6,798 nt of DNA from positions 1 through 6,798 of the forward strand of contig JAAYKC010000013.1 of the NCBI GenBank assembly GCA_012522645.1, given 5' to 3'. Numbering within the stretch: the first letter of the stretch is position 1; each line of letters opens with the position of its first letter. The notes below the pieces were generated by a model that was not told the DNA's origin, did no database searches, and was given only the letters and a program-made list of their open reading frames with translations. This DNA comes from Thermoplasmatales archaeon (lineage in GTDB: Archaea; Thermoplasmatota; Thermoplasmata; Methanomassiliicoccales; Methanomethylophilaceae). Of this stretch, positions 1-6,037 are shown in pieces. The translations under genes were made by a program, and so were the position numbers.

Positions 1-47
1 GAAAGCCGGGCACAATCCGTAAATTGATAATGCGATTACGTAACAGA

Positions 48-614
48 ATGAAGATCGATGAGCGCATATCCGTTAAGACGACCCCGGACGTATATCCCCC
101 GTCTGAGGACAGCTATCTGCTGATCGAGTCCTTCGATGTTTACAGGGGTGAATCCGTTCTGGAGATCGGATGCGGCTCAGGGATCGTGTCCCTGCACTGT
201 GCCAGTAACGGAGCTCTGGTTACGGCTGTCGATGTGAATGAACGGGCTGTGGAGTGCACCGTGGAGAACTTCCTCAGGAACGGTCTGGAAGCGACCGTCC
301 TTGTGTCCGATGTGTGCGATCACGTCAGAGGCGTCTTCGATACCTTCGTCTTCAACCTGCCCTATCTGCCGGTGAGCGAGGACGGTGCCCTGGAGACCGC
401 ATGGTCCGGAGGGCCTGACGGCACAGGCCCCCTCCCCCGGGTGCTGGATTGTGCGAAGAAGCATCTTGAGTGCGGAGGGAGGATCATAATCGTCGTCTCA
501 TCTCTGATGGACCAGGAGAAACTGGAAGGTCTGCTGAAGGACACGGAGGTCTCTGAGCTGGGACGTCTGCATCTCTTCTTCGAGACCCTGCGGGTCCTGG
601 AGATCAGACCTTAG
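48..614 (+). CDS. HemK2/PrmC-like N5-glutamine methyltransferase
   Basis: Probable S-adenosylmethionine-dependent methyltransferase of the HemK2/N6AMT1 family. Family members methylate the glutamine of the GGQ motif in class I release factor (aRF1 in archaea), usually with the small partner Trm112. From the ATG at 48 it is 188 residues, normal for the archaeal family. Visible signatures are VYPPSEDSYLL (15-25, the family's VYEPAEDTFLL element), the SAM-binding motif I EIGCGSG (39-45), the acidic end of strand 2 AVDVN (about 60-64), the catalytic motif as N103-L-P-Y106 where the family has NPPY, and AWSGGPDG (118-125). The start is uncertain: the frame is open to the window edge, with TTG at 24 and ATG at 30 as alternatives, and none has a clear ribosome binding site. 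ATG 48 places the VYPPSED element at the usual distance from the N-terminus. The AT-rich stretch at 21-30 could be a TATA box for a leaderless message from 48. The stop overlaps that of convergent gatE. Family assignment is firm; the aRF1 substrate is inferred. Confidence 0.88.
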   Translation: MKIDERISVKTTPDVYPPSEDSYLLIESFDVYRGESVLEIGCGSGIVSLHCASNGALVTAVDVNERAVECTVENFLRNGLEATVLVSDVCDHVRGVFDTFVFNLPYLPVSEDGALETAWSGGPDGTGPLPRVLDCAKKHLECGGRIIIVVSSLMDQEKLEGLLKDTEVSELGRLHLFFETLRVLEIRP

Positions 615-2482
615 CCGATCAGCTTCTCTATGGCCTCAGACAGGAGTCTGCTGGCTTTCTTGCCGTCCACTTTACCCCTGAGGGATTCCATTACAGGGCC
701 CATGAGAGGACCTGCTGCCGCTTTCCCCTTGGATCTCACGAACTCTTCCCGTTCCTTCACGACGGATTCGATTATCCTCTGGGCCTCACTGTCATCGACG
801 GACTCGAGACCTAACTTGGCCGGGGCCTTCTCCGGAGGCGTTCCGGCAGCGATCTCCTTCAATATCTCGGGAAGCGCCTCTTTGGCGAATTTGGATTCCG
901 AGAGCATGGAGAATGCTGCCATGATATCCTCCTCGCTTATCCGGGAAGTATCCACCCCCGATCTCTCCAGCTCACTGTATGTGTTCAGGAACGTGGTCGC
1001 CGCTGCTGCGGACATGTCGCTGTAAGCACTGCAGATGCGCTCGAACAGCTCCGAGAAGTCCTGTCTGACCAGTTGTCTGGCCTGCTGCCTGTTCACCCCG
1101 TGCTCCCTGATGAGCCTCTCCTCCGTCTCCTCGGGCAGCTCCGGGAGATCGGCCCGTATGTGATCTAATCTGCTGTCGGTTATCCCGATGGGCGGAACAT
1201 CCGTCTCCGGATACATCCTGGATGCTCCCGGCAGGGGCCTTGAGTACTTCGACGTGCCGTCCGGCAGCGGGTCCCTTGTCTCCTCCGGGACCCCGGTCAG
1301 AGCCTCATTGGCTCTTTCAACTGCGGCTGTGAGAGCGGAACGGGCCTTCCTCTCCGGTGCCGCGCATATGGCGAACGCATCATTAGCGCCGTTCATCCCC
1401 AATCTGCCTATGAGATCGTCGACGCATCTTTGCTCTATGCCGTAGGCAGGCAGCTCGTCGGAATGGAAGATGCCCTTGACGCCGTGGGACCTGGCTCTTT
1501 GTGCCATCTCCGCACCCAGACGAAGATTGCCGCCGTCTCCGTTCATCACTCCCGCGAATCCCGGCAGTCTGACGGCCAGTACCTTCCCCTTGGAGGACAG
1601 CGCACCTTTGATCACCTTGGACTCCGAGCCGGCGAATATGTCGGTCACATCCTCTGTTCCCGTATCCGCTGGTTCTGTTCCTCTTTGGATCAGTATATCC
1701 TTTATCGTGAGCAGCATCTTCTGCCTCTTCGCTTCGTTCGCGACATAGTCAGGCAGCATTCTGAGTTCCTGAGCACCTTTCAGCTCCACTCTGGCCCCGC
1801 CGGGTATCGATATGTTCAGGTCCTCCCTGATGGTGCCTATGCCCCTCTTGACCCTCTTCGTGGCTCTCAGAAGCGTCCCGATCCTGAGGGCGGTCTCCAT
1901 GGCCTCCTCCGGGCTCCTTATATCCGGTCCGGTAGCAACCTCTATCAGCGGTATCCCGAGACGGTCAAGACGGAATGTGATCTCCCCGTCCTTCTCCTCT
2001 ATCTTCCTGGCTGCATCCTCTTCCAGGCACACGGAGAGTATGGATATCCTCCTGCCGTTGACCTCGACCCATCCTCCCGTGGATATCAGAGCGGACCTCT
2101 GATAACCTCCGGTGTTGGAGCCGTCGACCACCACCTTCCTCATGAAATGGATCTCATCCGCTATCTTGGCATGGAGCATCTCCGAGAACACCAATGCTGT
2201 TTCCAGGGCCTCCGGATCCGGCCCGCTCGGAGGTTCCTCGTCCAGATCCACGAGGCATGATACGTCTTCAGCCATCTGGTATCTGAATCCCATGCCCTTA
2301 TTGTATTGTGCCAGTGCTGCTCTGTCAATCTCCCCGGACTCTCCGGTGGTAGGCCTCAGCTTCCTGAAATAGGCGCCTTCACCCTCATCGCACAGACGGC
2401 TCTCGCAGGAGCAGAACAGCTTCCTGGTGCTCAGTTGCTGATGTATCTCTATCCCGCATACTATTTCCTGAGCGTCCTTCAC
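611..2482 (-). CDS. gatE: Glu-tRNA(Gln) amidotransferase subunit E
   Basis: Archaeal GatE, the tRNA-binding and kinase/transamidase subunit of GatDE. It activates the gamma-carboxyl of Glu misacylated on tRNA(Gln) with ATP, then amidates it with ammonia channelled from GatD. The protein has 623 residues, full length for the family. The GatB-like cradle domain (about 1-275) shows GIEIHQQL (10-17), a CxC pair (24, 26), LVDLDEEPP (77-85), VDGSNTGGYQRS (119-130) and GIGTIREDLN (214-223). The AspRS-like GAD insertion that separates GatE from bacterial GatB follows at about 280-400. The cradle then resumes with MYPETDVPP (433-441). The C-terminal helical and YqeY-like tail (about 445-623) has GPLMGPVM (601-608), typical of the YqeY fold. 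I chose the GTG at 2482-2480 rather than the GTG at 2491-2489. The latter lies inside a strong GGAGGTG ribosome binding site placed 6 nt before the chosen start, and the chosen start forms a GTGA overlap with the gatD stop. The pair is probably translationally coupled. Confidence 0.97.
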   Translation of the reverse strand: MKDAQEIVCGIEIHQQLSTRKLFCSCESRLCDEGEGAYFRKLRPTTGESGEIDRAALAQYNKGMGFRYQMAEDVSCLVDLDEEPPSGPDPEALETALVFSEMLHAKIADEIHFMRKVVVDGSNTGGYQRSALISTGGWVEVNGRRISILSVCLEEDAARKIEEKDGEITFRLDRLGIPLIEVATGPDIRSPEEAMETALRIGTLLRATKRVKRGIGTIREDLNISIPGGARVELKGAQELRMLPDYVANEAKRQKMLLTIKDILIQRGTEPADTGTEDVTDIFAGSESKVIKGALSSKGKVLAVRLPGFAGVMNGDGGNLRLGAEMAQRARSHGVKGIFHSDELPAYGIEQRCVDDLIGRLGMNGANDAFAICAAPERKARSALTAAVERANEALTGVPEETRDPLPDGTSKYSRPLPGASRMYPETDVPPIGITDSRLDHIRADLPELPEETEERLIREHGVNRQQARQLVRQDFSELFERICSAYSDMSAAAATTFLNTYSELERSGVDTSRISEEDIMAAFSMLSESKFAKEALPEILKEIAAGTPPEKAPAKLGLESVDDSEAQRIIESVVKEREEFVRSKGKAAAGPLMGPVMESLRGKVDGKKASRLLSEAIEKLIG

Positions 2483-3774
2483 AGCAGGCACCTCCTGTTG
2501 CCGGACTCATTCGCCATAGTCTCGGTCATCATCCTCTTCGCATCTTCAACGGATTCGCTGTTGGCCAGCGCCCACATGAGTTTCACATAGGCAACCTCCG
2601 GAAGCATGTCCCCGACCGGGATCACCCCCGCTGAGAGCAGATCCCTGCCCGTATCATAAACATTCATGTTGGTGGTGCCTCCCAGGCATTGGGTCGTCAT
2701 TATCACCGCGATGCCCCTGTCACAGGCGTCCTTCAGGACCCTGCACATCGGCTCGCCCACATGACCCAGGCCTGTGCCCGCTATGACAACTCCGCGGCTC
2801 CCCGATATTATCGGAGCGAACACCTTGGGATCCATTCCGGGATAGTACTGCAACAGGATCGTGCCGTCATCCATGGCGGTCCTGGCCTCTGCCTTCCCCG
2901 GTGACGGGGCTCTGAGCTCAGTAAGGTACTCCACTTTGCCGTCCTTGCTGACCGTGGCCGCCGGCGGTACGTTGATGCTCCTGAAGGCGTCCCTGCGGGA
3001 CGTGTGCATCTTCCTCACCCTGGAACCTATATGCACCGAGAACAGATCGTCCCCCAATCCCTCGTGCATCACAACGAACACCCCTGCCGCCTTGCCTTCG
3101 GCGCAGAATCTGGCACATGCCATCAGATTACTGAAGGCATCCGATGAGGGGCGGTCCGAGGACCTCTGGGCCCCGACCAAGACGACAGGTTTGGGGACGT
3201 CTCCCAGCATGAAGCTGAGAGCTGCCGCCGTGTAGCTCATGGTATCCGTTCCGTGCGGGACTATGACCGCATCGGCACCTGCGTTTATCTCCTCGGCCAC
3301 TGCATCGGCAAGCTTCTGCCAGTGGATGATGTCCATGTTCTCCGAGAATATCGAGAAGAGAGGCCTGGTCTTGATGTTGGCTATGTCCCTCAGCTCGGGG
3401 ACCGCGTCCACCAGCTCCGATGCGGACATGGCAGGACGCACCGCCCCTGTACGATAGTCCACGAATGATGCGATGGTGCCTCCGGTGCTGACAAGAGAGA
3501 TGTTCGGAAGTCCTTTCCTGGGCTCCGGTTCCTCCCTCTCCACCGTCTTTACCGCAGGCCTCTCCAGGACCTTTATCTCGCTGTCCTTCAGAACCCGGAT
3601 GCCTATGTTGTATCCGCTGCTCATCTTCAGTATCAGTATGTCGGGAGCACTGAAATCGTGATGAGCCATCAGGCGCCCCACATATTCCTCGTCCCCCTTC
3701 CTGAGGGAGATGCGGTCGCCTTCCTTCGCATCCGCCCCTTCCAATTTCTTTGACAGCATTTCAGAATAAACCAT
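2479..3774 (-). CDS. gatD: Glu-tRNA(Gln) amidotransferase subunit D
   Basis: Archaeal GatD, the amidase subunit of GatDE. It is an L-asparaginase-type enzyme that frees ammonia from glutamine (or asparagine) when GatE holds Glu-tRNA(Gln). The 431 residues match the usual length of about 430-440. An N-terminal small beta-barrel domain (about 1-85, absent from free asparaginases) precedes the asparaginase domain. The catalytic set is visible: STGGTIAS (96-103, nucleophile T100), HGTDTM (174-179, T176 and D177) and the lysine in SRVRKMHTS (K255). These correspond to the Thr, Thr, Asp, Lys set known from Methanothermobacter GatD. GAQRSSDRPSSDAFSN (201-216) and TTQCLGGTTNMNVYDTG (370-386) are further family segments. 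The fused N-terminal domain and adjacent gatE rule out a plain type I asparaginase. The ATG lies 4 nt past the stop of the upstream ATPase gene, with a GGAAGGT ribosome binding site 6 nt ahead, so it is probably expressed from the ATPase promoter. Its TGA overlaps the gatE GTG start. Confidence 0.97.
   Translation of the reverse strand: MVYSEMLSKKLEGADAKEGDRISLRKGDEEYVGRLMAHHDFSAPDILILKMSSGYNIGIRVLKDSEIKVLERPAVKTVEREEPEPRKGLPNISLVSTGGTIASFVDYRTGAVRPAMSASELVDAVPELRDIANIKTRPLFSIFSENMDIIHWQKLADAVAEEINAGADAVIVPHGTDTMSYTAAALSFMLGDVPKPVVLVGAQRSSDRPSSDAFSNLMACARFCAEGKAAGVFVVMHEGLGDDLFSVHIGSRVRKMHTSRRDAFRSINVPPAATVSKDGKVEYLTELRAPSPGKAEARTAMDDGTILLQYYPGMDPKVFAPIISGSRGVVIAGTGLGHVGEPMCRVLKDACDRGIAVIMTTQCLGGTTNMNVYDTGRDLLSAGVIPVGDMLPEVAYVKLMWALANSESVEDAKRMMTETMANESGNRRCLL
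2489..2495 (-). promoter_or_regulatory. gatE ribosome binding site
   Basis: The minus strand reads AGGAGGTG here, a full match to the complement of the archaeal 16S rRNA 3' end. It sits inside the last codons of gatD. The spacing is 6 nt to the GTG at 2482 and zero to the GTG at 2491, which it contains. It therefore decides the gatE start in favour of 2482. Confidence 0.88.
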
Positions 3775-3778
3775 GATT

Positions 3779-5242
3779 CTACCTTCCGAACAATCCTTTG
3801 GAGATCTTGTTGCCCAGCCCCCTCCCTATGGCGGAAGCGGCATTGCCTATTGTTTTATCCACGACCTTCGCCGTACGGGATGCGGCCTTGCTCGTCCCGG
3901 AAGAGGATGTTGTCTTTTTAGGTTTCTCCTTCTCGGCCTTCTTAGCATCTTCGGCCTCAGCCTTCCTGATCGCGGTCAGCTCCTCATAGGCCGTTTCCGC
4001 ATCCACCGGATCCTTGTACTTGGCATTGAGCACACTGCTCTCCGTCATGACCTTGTAATCATCATCGCTTATCGCCCCCAGGAATGACTGGGGAGGGAGG
4101 ATCATCGCTCTCTCCACGACGGACGGGCTGCCTTTCTCATCCAGGAACGAGACCAGGGCTTCTCCCGTTGCCAGTTCCATTATCGCATCCGCCGTCTTGA
4201 ATTTGGGGTTGGTGCGGAACGACTCCGCTGCCGCACGCACCGCTTTCTGCTCTTTCGGAGTATAGGCGCGAAGTGCGTGCTGGACTCTGTTGCTCAATTG
4301 TGCCAGCACTCCGTCCGGTATATCAGACGGGCTCTGTGATATGAAGTATATGCCCACACCTTTGGAACGGATCAGCTTGACCGTCTGCTCCACTTTCCTT
4401 GTCAGTGCCGGAGGCGAATCGGTGAACAGCATGTGAGCCTCATCGAAGAAGAACACCAGCTTGGGCTTGTCAAGATCGCCCACCTCAGGGAGCACATTGA
4501 ACAGCTCTTCCATGAGCCAGATCATGAATGTTGAATACAGTTTCGGATTCCTCGCCAACCTCTCTCCCGACAATATATTGATGATGCCCCGGCCGTCCGT
4601 GGCAGTGCTCATCCAATCAGCCATCTCCAGAGCGGGCTCTCCGAAGAACATGTCCCCCCCTATGTCCTCAAGGGCCATTACCGACCTCTGTATGACGCTG
4701 AGGGACTGCGGATTGAGGCTGCCGTATTCACCTTCATAATCCTTCCTGTGGTCACTTATGAAGCTGACTGCGGCCCGCAGGTCCTTGGTATCAACAAGTC
4801 TCCACCCCTCATCGCCGCATATCCTGAACACGATCCTCAGAACATCCTCCTGAACATCGGACATCCCCATGAGCCTGGAAAGGAGATCCGTCCCCATGGA
4901 TTCCAGTGTCGTCCTGACCGGATGCCCCTTCTCCCCGTATATGTCCCAGAACTCGCAGGGATAGCCTGCGTAATCGAATCCGTCGACTCCGAGGGAGGAG
5001 ATCCTTTTCCTCATGTTCTCGCTGTCCCTGCCGGCTCTGCAGAGACCGCCGACGTCTCCCTTGATGTCGGCCATGAATACCGGAACTCCCATGGCACTGA
5101 ACGACTCCGCCATTACCTTTATCGTGACCGTCTTCCCCGTGCCGCTGGCACCTGCGATCAGTCCGTGCCTGTTCGCATACTTTGGGAGAAGACAGATCCT
5201 GTCATCCGCCTTAGCTATCCACAATTTTCCGTCCGCATACAT
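3779..5242 (-). CDS. DUF853/YjgR-type HerA-like P-loop ATPase
   Basis: P-loop ATPase of the DUF853 family, the group of E. coli YjgR, related to HerA/FtsK motors. The cellular role of the family is not established. The protein has 487 residues. Visible elements are LLPKYANRHGLIAGASGTGKTV (Walker A GASGTGKT at 31-38), FMADIKGDVGGL (56-67), FWDIYGEKGHPVR (98-110), Walker B FFFDEAH (264-270) followed by MLF, LIRSKGVG (290-297), SQSPSDIPDG (302-311), a possible arginine-finger segment RVQHALRAYTPKEQKA (319-334), and GSPSVVERAM (371-380). These segments look close to YjgR as I remember it. The tail (about 425-475) is Lys/Ala/Glu/Ser-rich and probably flexible. It ends in a Gly-rich segment, GRGLGNKISKGLFGR, as YjgR-like proteins often do. 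ATG 5242 is the first possible start: the frame is open back to a TAA at 5365-5363 but holds no ATG, GTG or TTG before it. I see no canonical ribosome binding site, only GGGGCGG. First gene of a probable operon with gatDE. Confidence 0.92.
   Translation of the reverse strand: MYADGKLWIAKADDRICLLPKYANRHGLIAGASGTGKTVTIKVMAESFSAMGVPVFMADIKGDVGGLCRAGRDSENMRKRISSLGVDGFDYAGYPCEFWDIYGEKGHPVRTTLESMGTDLLSRLMGMSDVQEDVLRIVFRICGDEGWRLVDTKDLRAAVSFISDHRKDYEGEYGSLNPQSLSVIQRSVMALEDIGGDMFFGEPALEMADWMSTATDGRGIINILSGERLARNPKLYSTFMIWLMEELFNVLPEVGDLDKPKLVFFFDEAHMLFTDSPPALTRKVEQTVKLIRSKGVGIYFISQSPSDIPDGVLAQLSNRVQHALRAYTPKEQKAVRAAAESFRTNPKFKTADAIMELATGEALVSFLDEKGSPSVVERAMILPPQSFLGAISDDDYKVMTESSVLNAKYKDPVDAETAYEELTAIRKAEAEDAKKAEKEKPKKTTSSSGTSKAASRTAKVVDKTIGNAASAIGRGLGNKISKGLFGR
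3781..3787 (-). promoter_or_regulatory. gatD ribosome binding site
   Basis: GGAAGGT on the minus strand, 6 nt ahead of the gatD ATG, has the same spacing as the gatE site but a weaker match. Its last base is the first base of the upstream ATPase stop codon TAG (3781-3779), so the ribosome finishing the ATPase passes over the site. This suits coupled translation. Confidence 0.65.
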
Positions 5243-5249
5243 AGTGGGC

Positions 5250-5263
5250 CCGCCCCGTACGAT
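5250..5263. repeat. 14-bp direct repeat, copy 1
   Basis: The sequence CCGCCCCGTACGAT occurs here and again, identical and in the same orientation, at 5329-5342, 79 bp further on. It contains the self-complementary core CGTACG. This copy ends 7 nt ahead of the ATPase start codon (5242), so it covers the place where a ribosome binding site or transcript start would lie. It could be an operator, or in the message a structured leader. The match is directly visible; the function is inferred. Confidence 0.75.
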
Positions 5264-5293
5264 GCTGGTTATGATTCTTCCCTGTAATGATAC

Positions 5294-5307
5294 TTTGCGC
5301 GCGCAAA
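5294..5307. promoter_or_regulatory. 14-bp perfect palindrome, possible operator
   Basis: TTTGCGCGCGCAAA reads the same on both strands and lies between the two copies of the direct repeat, near the middle of the divergent intergenic region. Symmetry does not extend past the 14 bp. Its size and symmetry suit a dimeric helix-turn-helix or ribbon-helix-helix protein. It sits just upstream, on the minus strand, of the possible ATPase TATA stretch at 5285-5293. The alternating GC core could instead simply favour Z-form DNA. With no loop and no following T-run, it does not look like a terminator. Confidence 0.45.
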
Positions 5308-5328
5308 AGACGGGTTTCGGGCAGGATA

Positions 5329-5342
5329 CCGCCCCGTACGAT
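5329..5342. repeat. 14-bp direct repeat, copy 2
   Basis: Second exact copy of CCGCCCCGTACGAT, with the CGTACG core at 5335-5340. It ends 39 nt before the hypB start codon, just upstream of the possible TATA element at 5351-5360. That is a usual place for an activator site or an upstream promoter element. One copy near each start codon suggests a shared regulator of the two divergent clusters, but no regulator gene is in the window. Confidence 0.75.
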
Positions 5343-5373
5343 TGGGTAACGGTTAATACCGATTAGCTGATTC

Positions 5374-5380
5374 GAGGGAG
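5374..5380 (+). promoter_or_regulatory. Purine-rich stretch before hypB, possible ribosome binding site
   Basis: GAGGGAG is the only Shine-Dalgarno-like sequence near hypB, but it ends 1 nt before the ATG at 5382, closer than the 6-nt spacing of the gatDE sites. A start 24 nt downstream (ATG 5406) would be too far and has no site of its own. The message may be translated with an almost absent leader. Confidence 0.35.
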
Positions 5381-5381
5381 C

Positions 5382-6035
5382 ATGCATAAGATCACTGACG
5401 TAAGCATGGAGTACGATGTTCTGCGGGAGAACAGCAAATTGGCCCGTGAGAACTACGATCTGCTGAAGGAGCACAACATAGTGTCAGTGGACTTCATGGG
5501 CTCCATAGGGTCCGGGAAGACATCATTGATAGTCAGGATGGGAGAGAAACTTGCCGCTAAAGGGCTCAGGGTCGGGGCCATCGCCGGTGACGTCACGGGA
5601 GAGGACGACTTCGGAAGGATGAAGAAGGCAGGAATAGATGCCTGCAACTGCAACACCGGCAAGGAGTGCCACCTTGATGCAAATATGATACACAAGTCCC
5701 TGCACAGAATGGACCTCGAGAAGATGGACGTGCTGCTCATAGAGAACGTCGGTAATCTCGTGTGCCCTGCCGATTTCCCTCTGGGAACCGATATCAGGGC
5801 CGTCGTGATATCCGTTACCGAGGGGGATGACATGGTCAGGAAGCACCCGGAGATTTTCCTGCATTCCGATATCGCCGTCCTTAACAAAATCGACATCGCC
5901 GATGCTGTGGATGTTGATCCGGATATTATCGCCGGGGACTACTCCAAACTTACCGGCGGCAGGCGGGAGATCATGAGATGCAGCGTCAAGAAGGACGTTG
6001 GCGTGGATGAGATAATCGCGGAAATGGGGCTGTGA
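5382..6035 (+). CDS. hypB: Hydrogenase nickel-incorporation GTPase HypB
   Basis: HypB is the G3E-family GTPase that, with HypA, loads nickel into the [NiFe] hydrogenase large subunit in the cytoplasm. The 217 residues resemble Methanocaldococcus HypB throughout and lack the N-terminal CxxCGC and His-rich extensions of many bacterial forms. The P-loop is GSIGSGKTS (40-48). AGDVTGEDD (68-76), ENVGN (121-125), TEGDDMVRKHP (146-156) and the guanine-specifying NKID (168-171) follow. The residues that hold metal at the dimer interface in known HypB structures are present: C96-H97 in GKECHLDA and C128 in VCPADF. Two extra cysteines, C88 and C90, lie just before the first pair. The start is ATG 5382, giving the MHKI beginning common in the family; ATG 5406 would remove it. 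A purine-rich GAGGGAG ends only 1 nt before the ATG. The gene is divergent from the ATPase and is followed after 2 nt by purD. No hypA or hydrogenase gene is visible here. Confidence 0.97.
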   Translation: MHKITDVSMEYDVLRENSKLARENYDLLKEHNIVSVDFMGSIGSGKTSLIVRMGEKLAAKGLRVGAIAGDVTGEDDFGRMKKAGIDACNCNTGKECHLDANMIHKSLHRMDLEKMDVLLIENVGNLVCPADFPLGTDIRAVVISVTEGDDMVRKHPEIFLHSDIAVLNKIDIADAVDVDPDIIAGDYSKLTGGRREIMRCSVKKDVGVDEIIAEMGL

Positions 6036-6037
6036 AC

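Larger units (their letters stand above)
5243..5381. promoter_or_regulatory. Divergent promoter region, ATPase-gatDE versus hypB-purD
   Basis: This 139-bp region separates two gene clusters that face away from each other, so it must hold promoters for both. For hypB, the AT-rich GGTTAATACC (5351-5360) sits about 25 nt before the start codon and could be a TATA element giving a very short leader. It also has short inverted arms, CGGT-TAAT-ACCG (5350-5361). For the ATPase, the AT-rich stretch at about 5285-5293 (GTATCATTA on the minus strand) would place a transcript start near 5263. Both TATA calls are weak readings by eye. The region also carries the 14-bp direct repeat and the 14-bp palindrome listed separately. 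I see no coding potential: the minus frame ahead of the ATPase has no start codon, and the small overlapping frame at 5211-5474 looks accidental. Confidence 0.6.

Noticed and set aside
24..47. TTG 24 or ATG 30 as the methyltransferase start
   Set aside because: Neither has a ribosome binding site and both add an Arg-rich leader unlike the family. They cannot be excluded because the frame is open to the window edge.
1430..2260. 276-codon open frame on the plus strand antisense to gatE
   Set aside because: It lies wholly inside a clear gatE on the other strand, and its translation shows no family motif. Long antisense frames are expected in GC-rich coding DNA.
5053..5242. HerA-NurA style DNA end-resection system or defence ATPase
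   Set aside because: The ATPase is closest to DUF853/YjgR and no NurA nuclease, Mre11, Rad50 or other effector gene adjoins it. Its neighbours are housekeeping genes.
4748..5287. 179-codon plus-strand frame antisense to the ATPase N-terminal half
   Set aside because: It covers the Walker A coding region of a well-supported gene, and its residues form no recognisable domain.
5350..5361. CGGT-TAAT-ACCG inverted arms as a regulator site
   Set aside because: Four-base arms are too short to stand out from chance, and the position suits a TATA element better.
5211..5474. 87-codon minus-strand frame spanning the divergent intergenic region
   Set aside because: It overlaps the starts of both hypB and the ATPase and lacks any motif or ribosome binding site. 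It would also sit on top of the promoters.
5453..5896. 147- and 113-codon minus-strand frames inside hypB
   Set aside because: They are antisense to an unmistakable HypB, with low-information Ser/Leu-rich translations typical of shadow frames.
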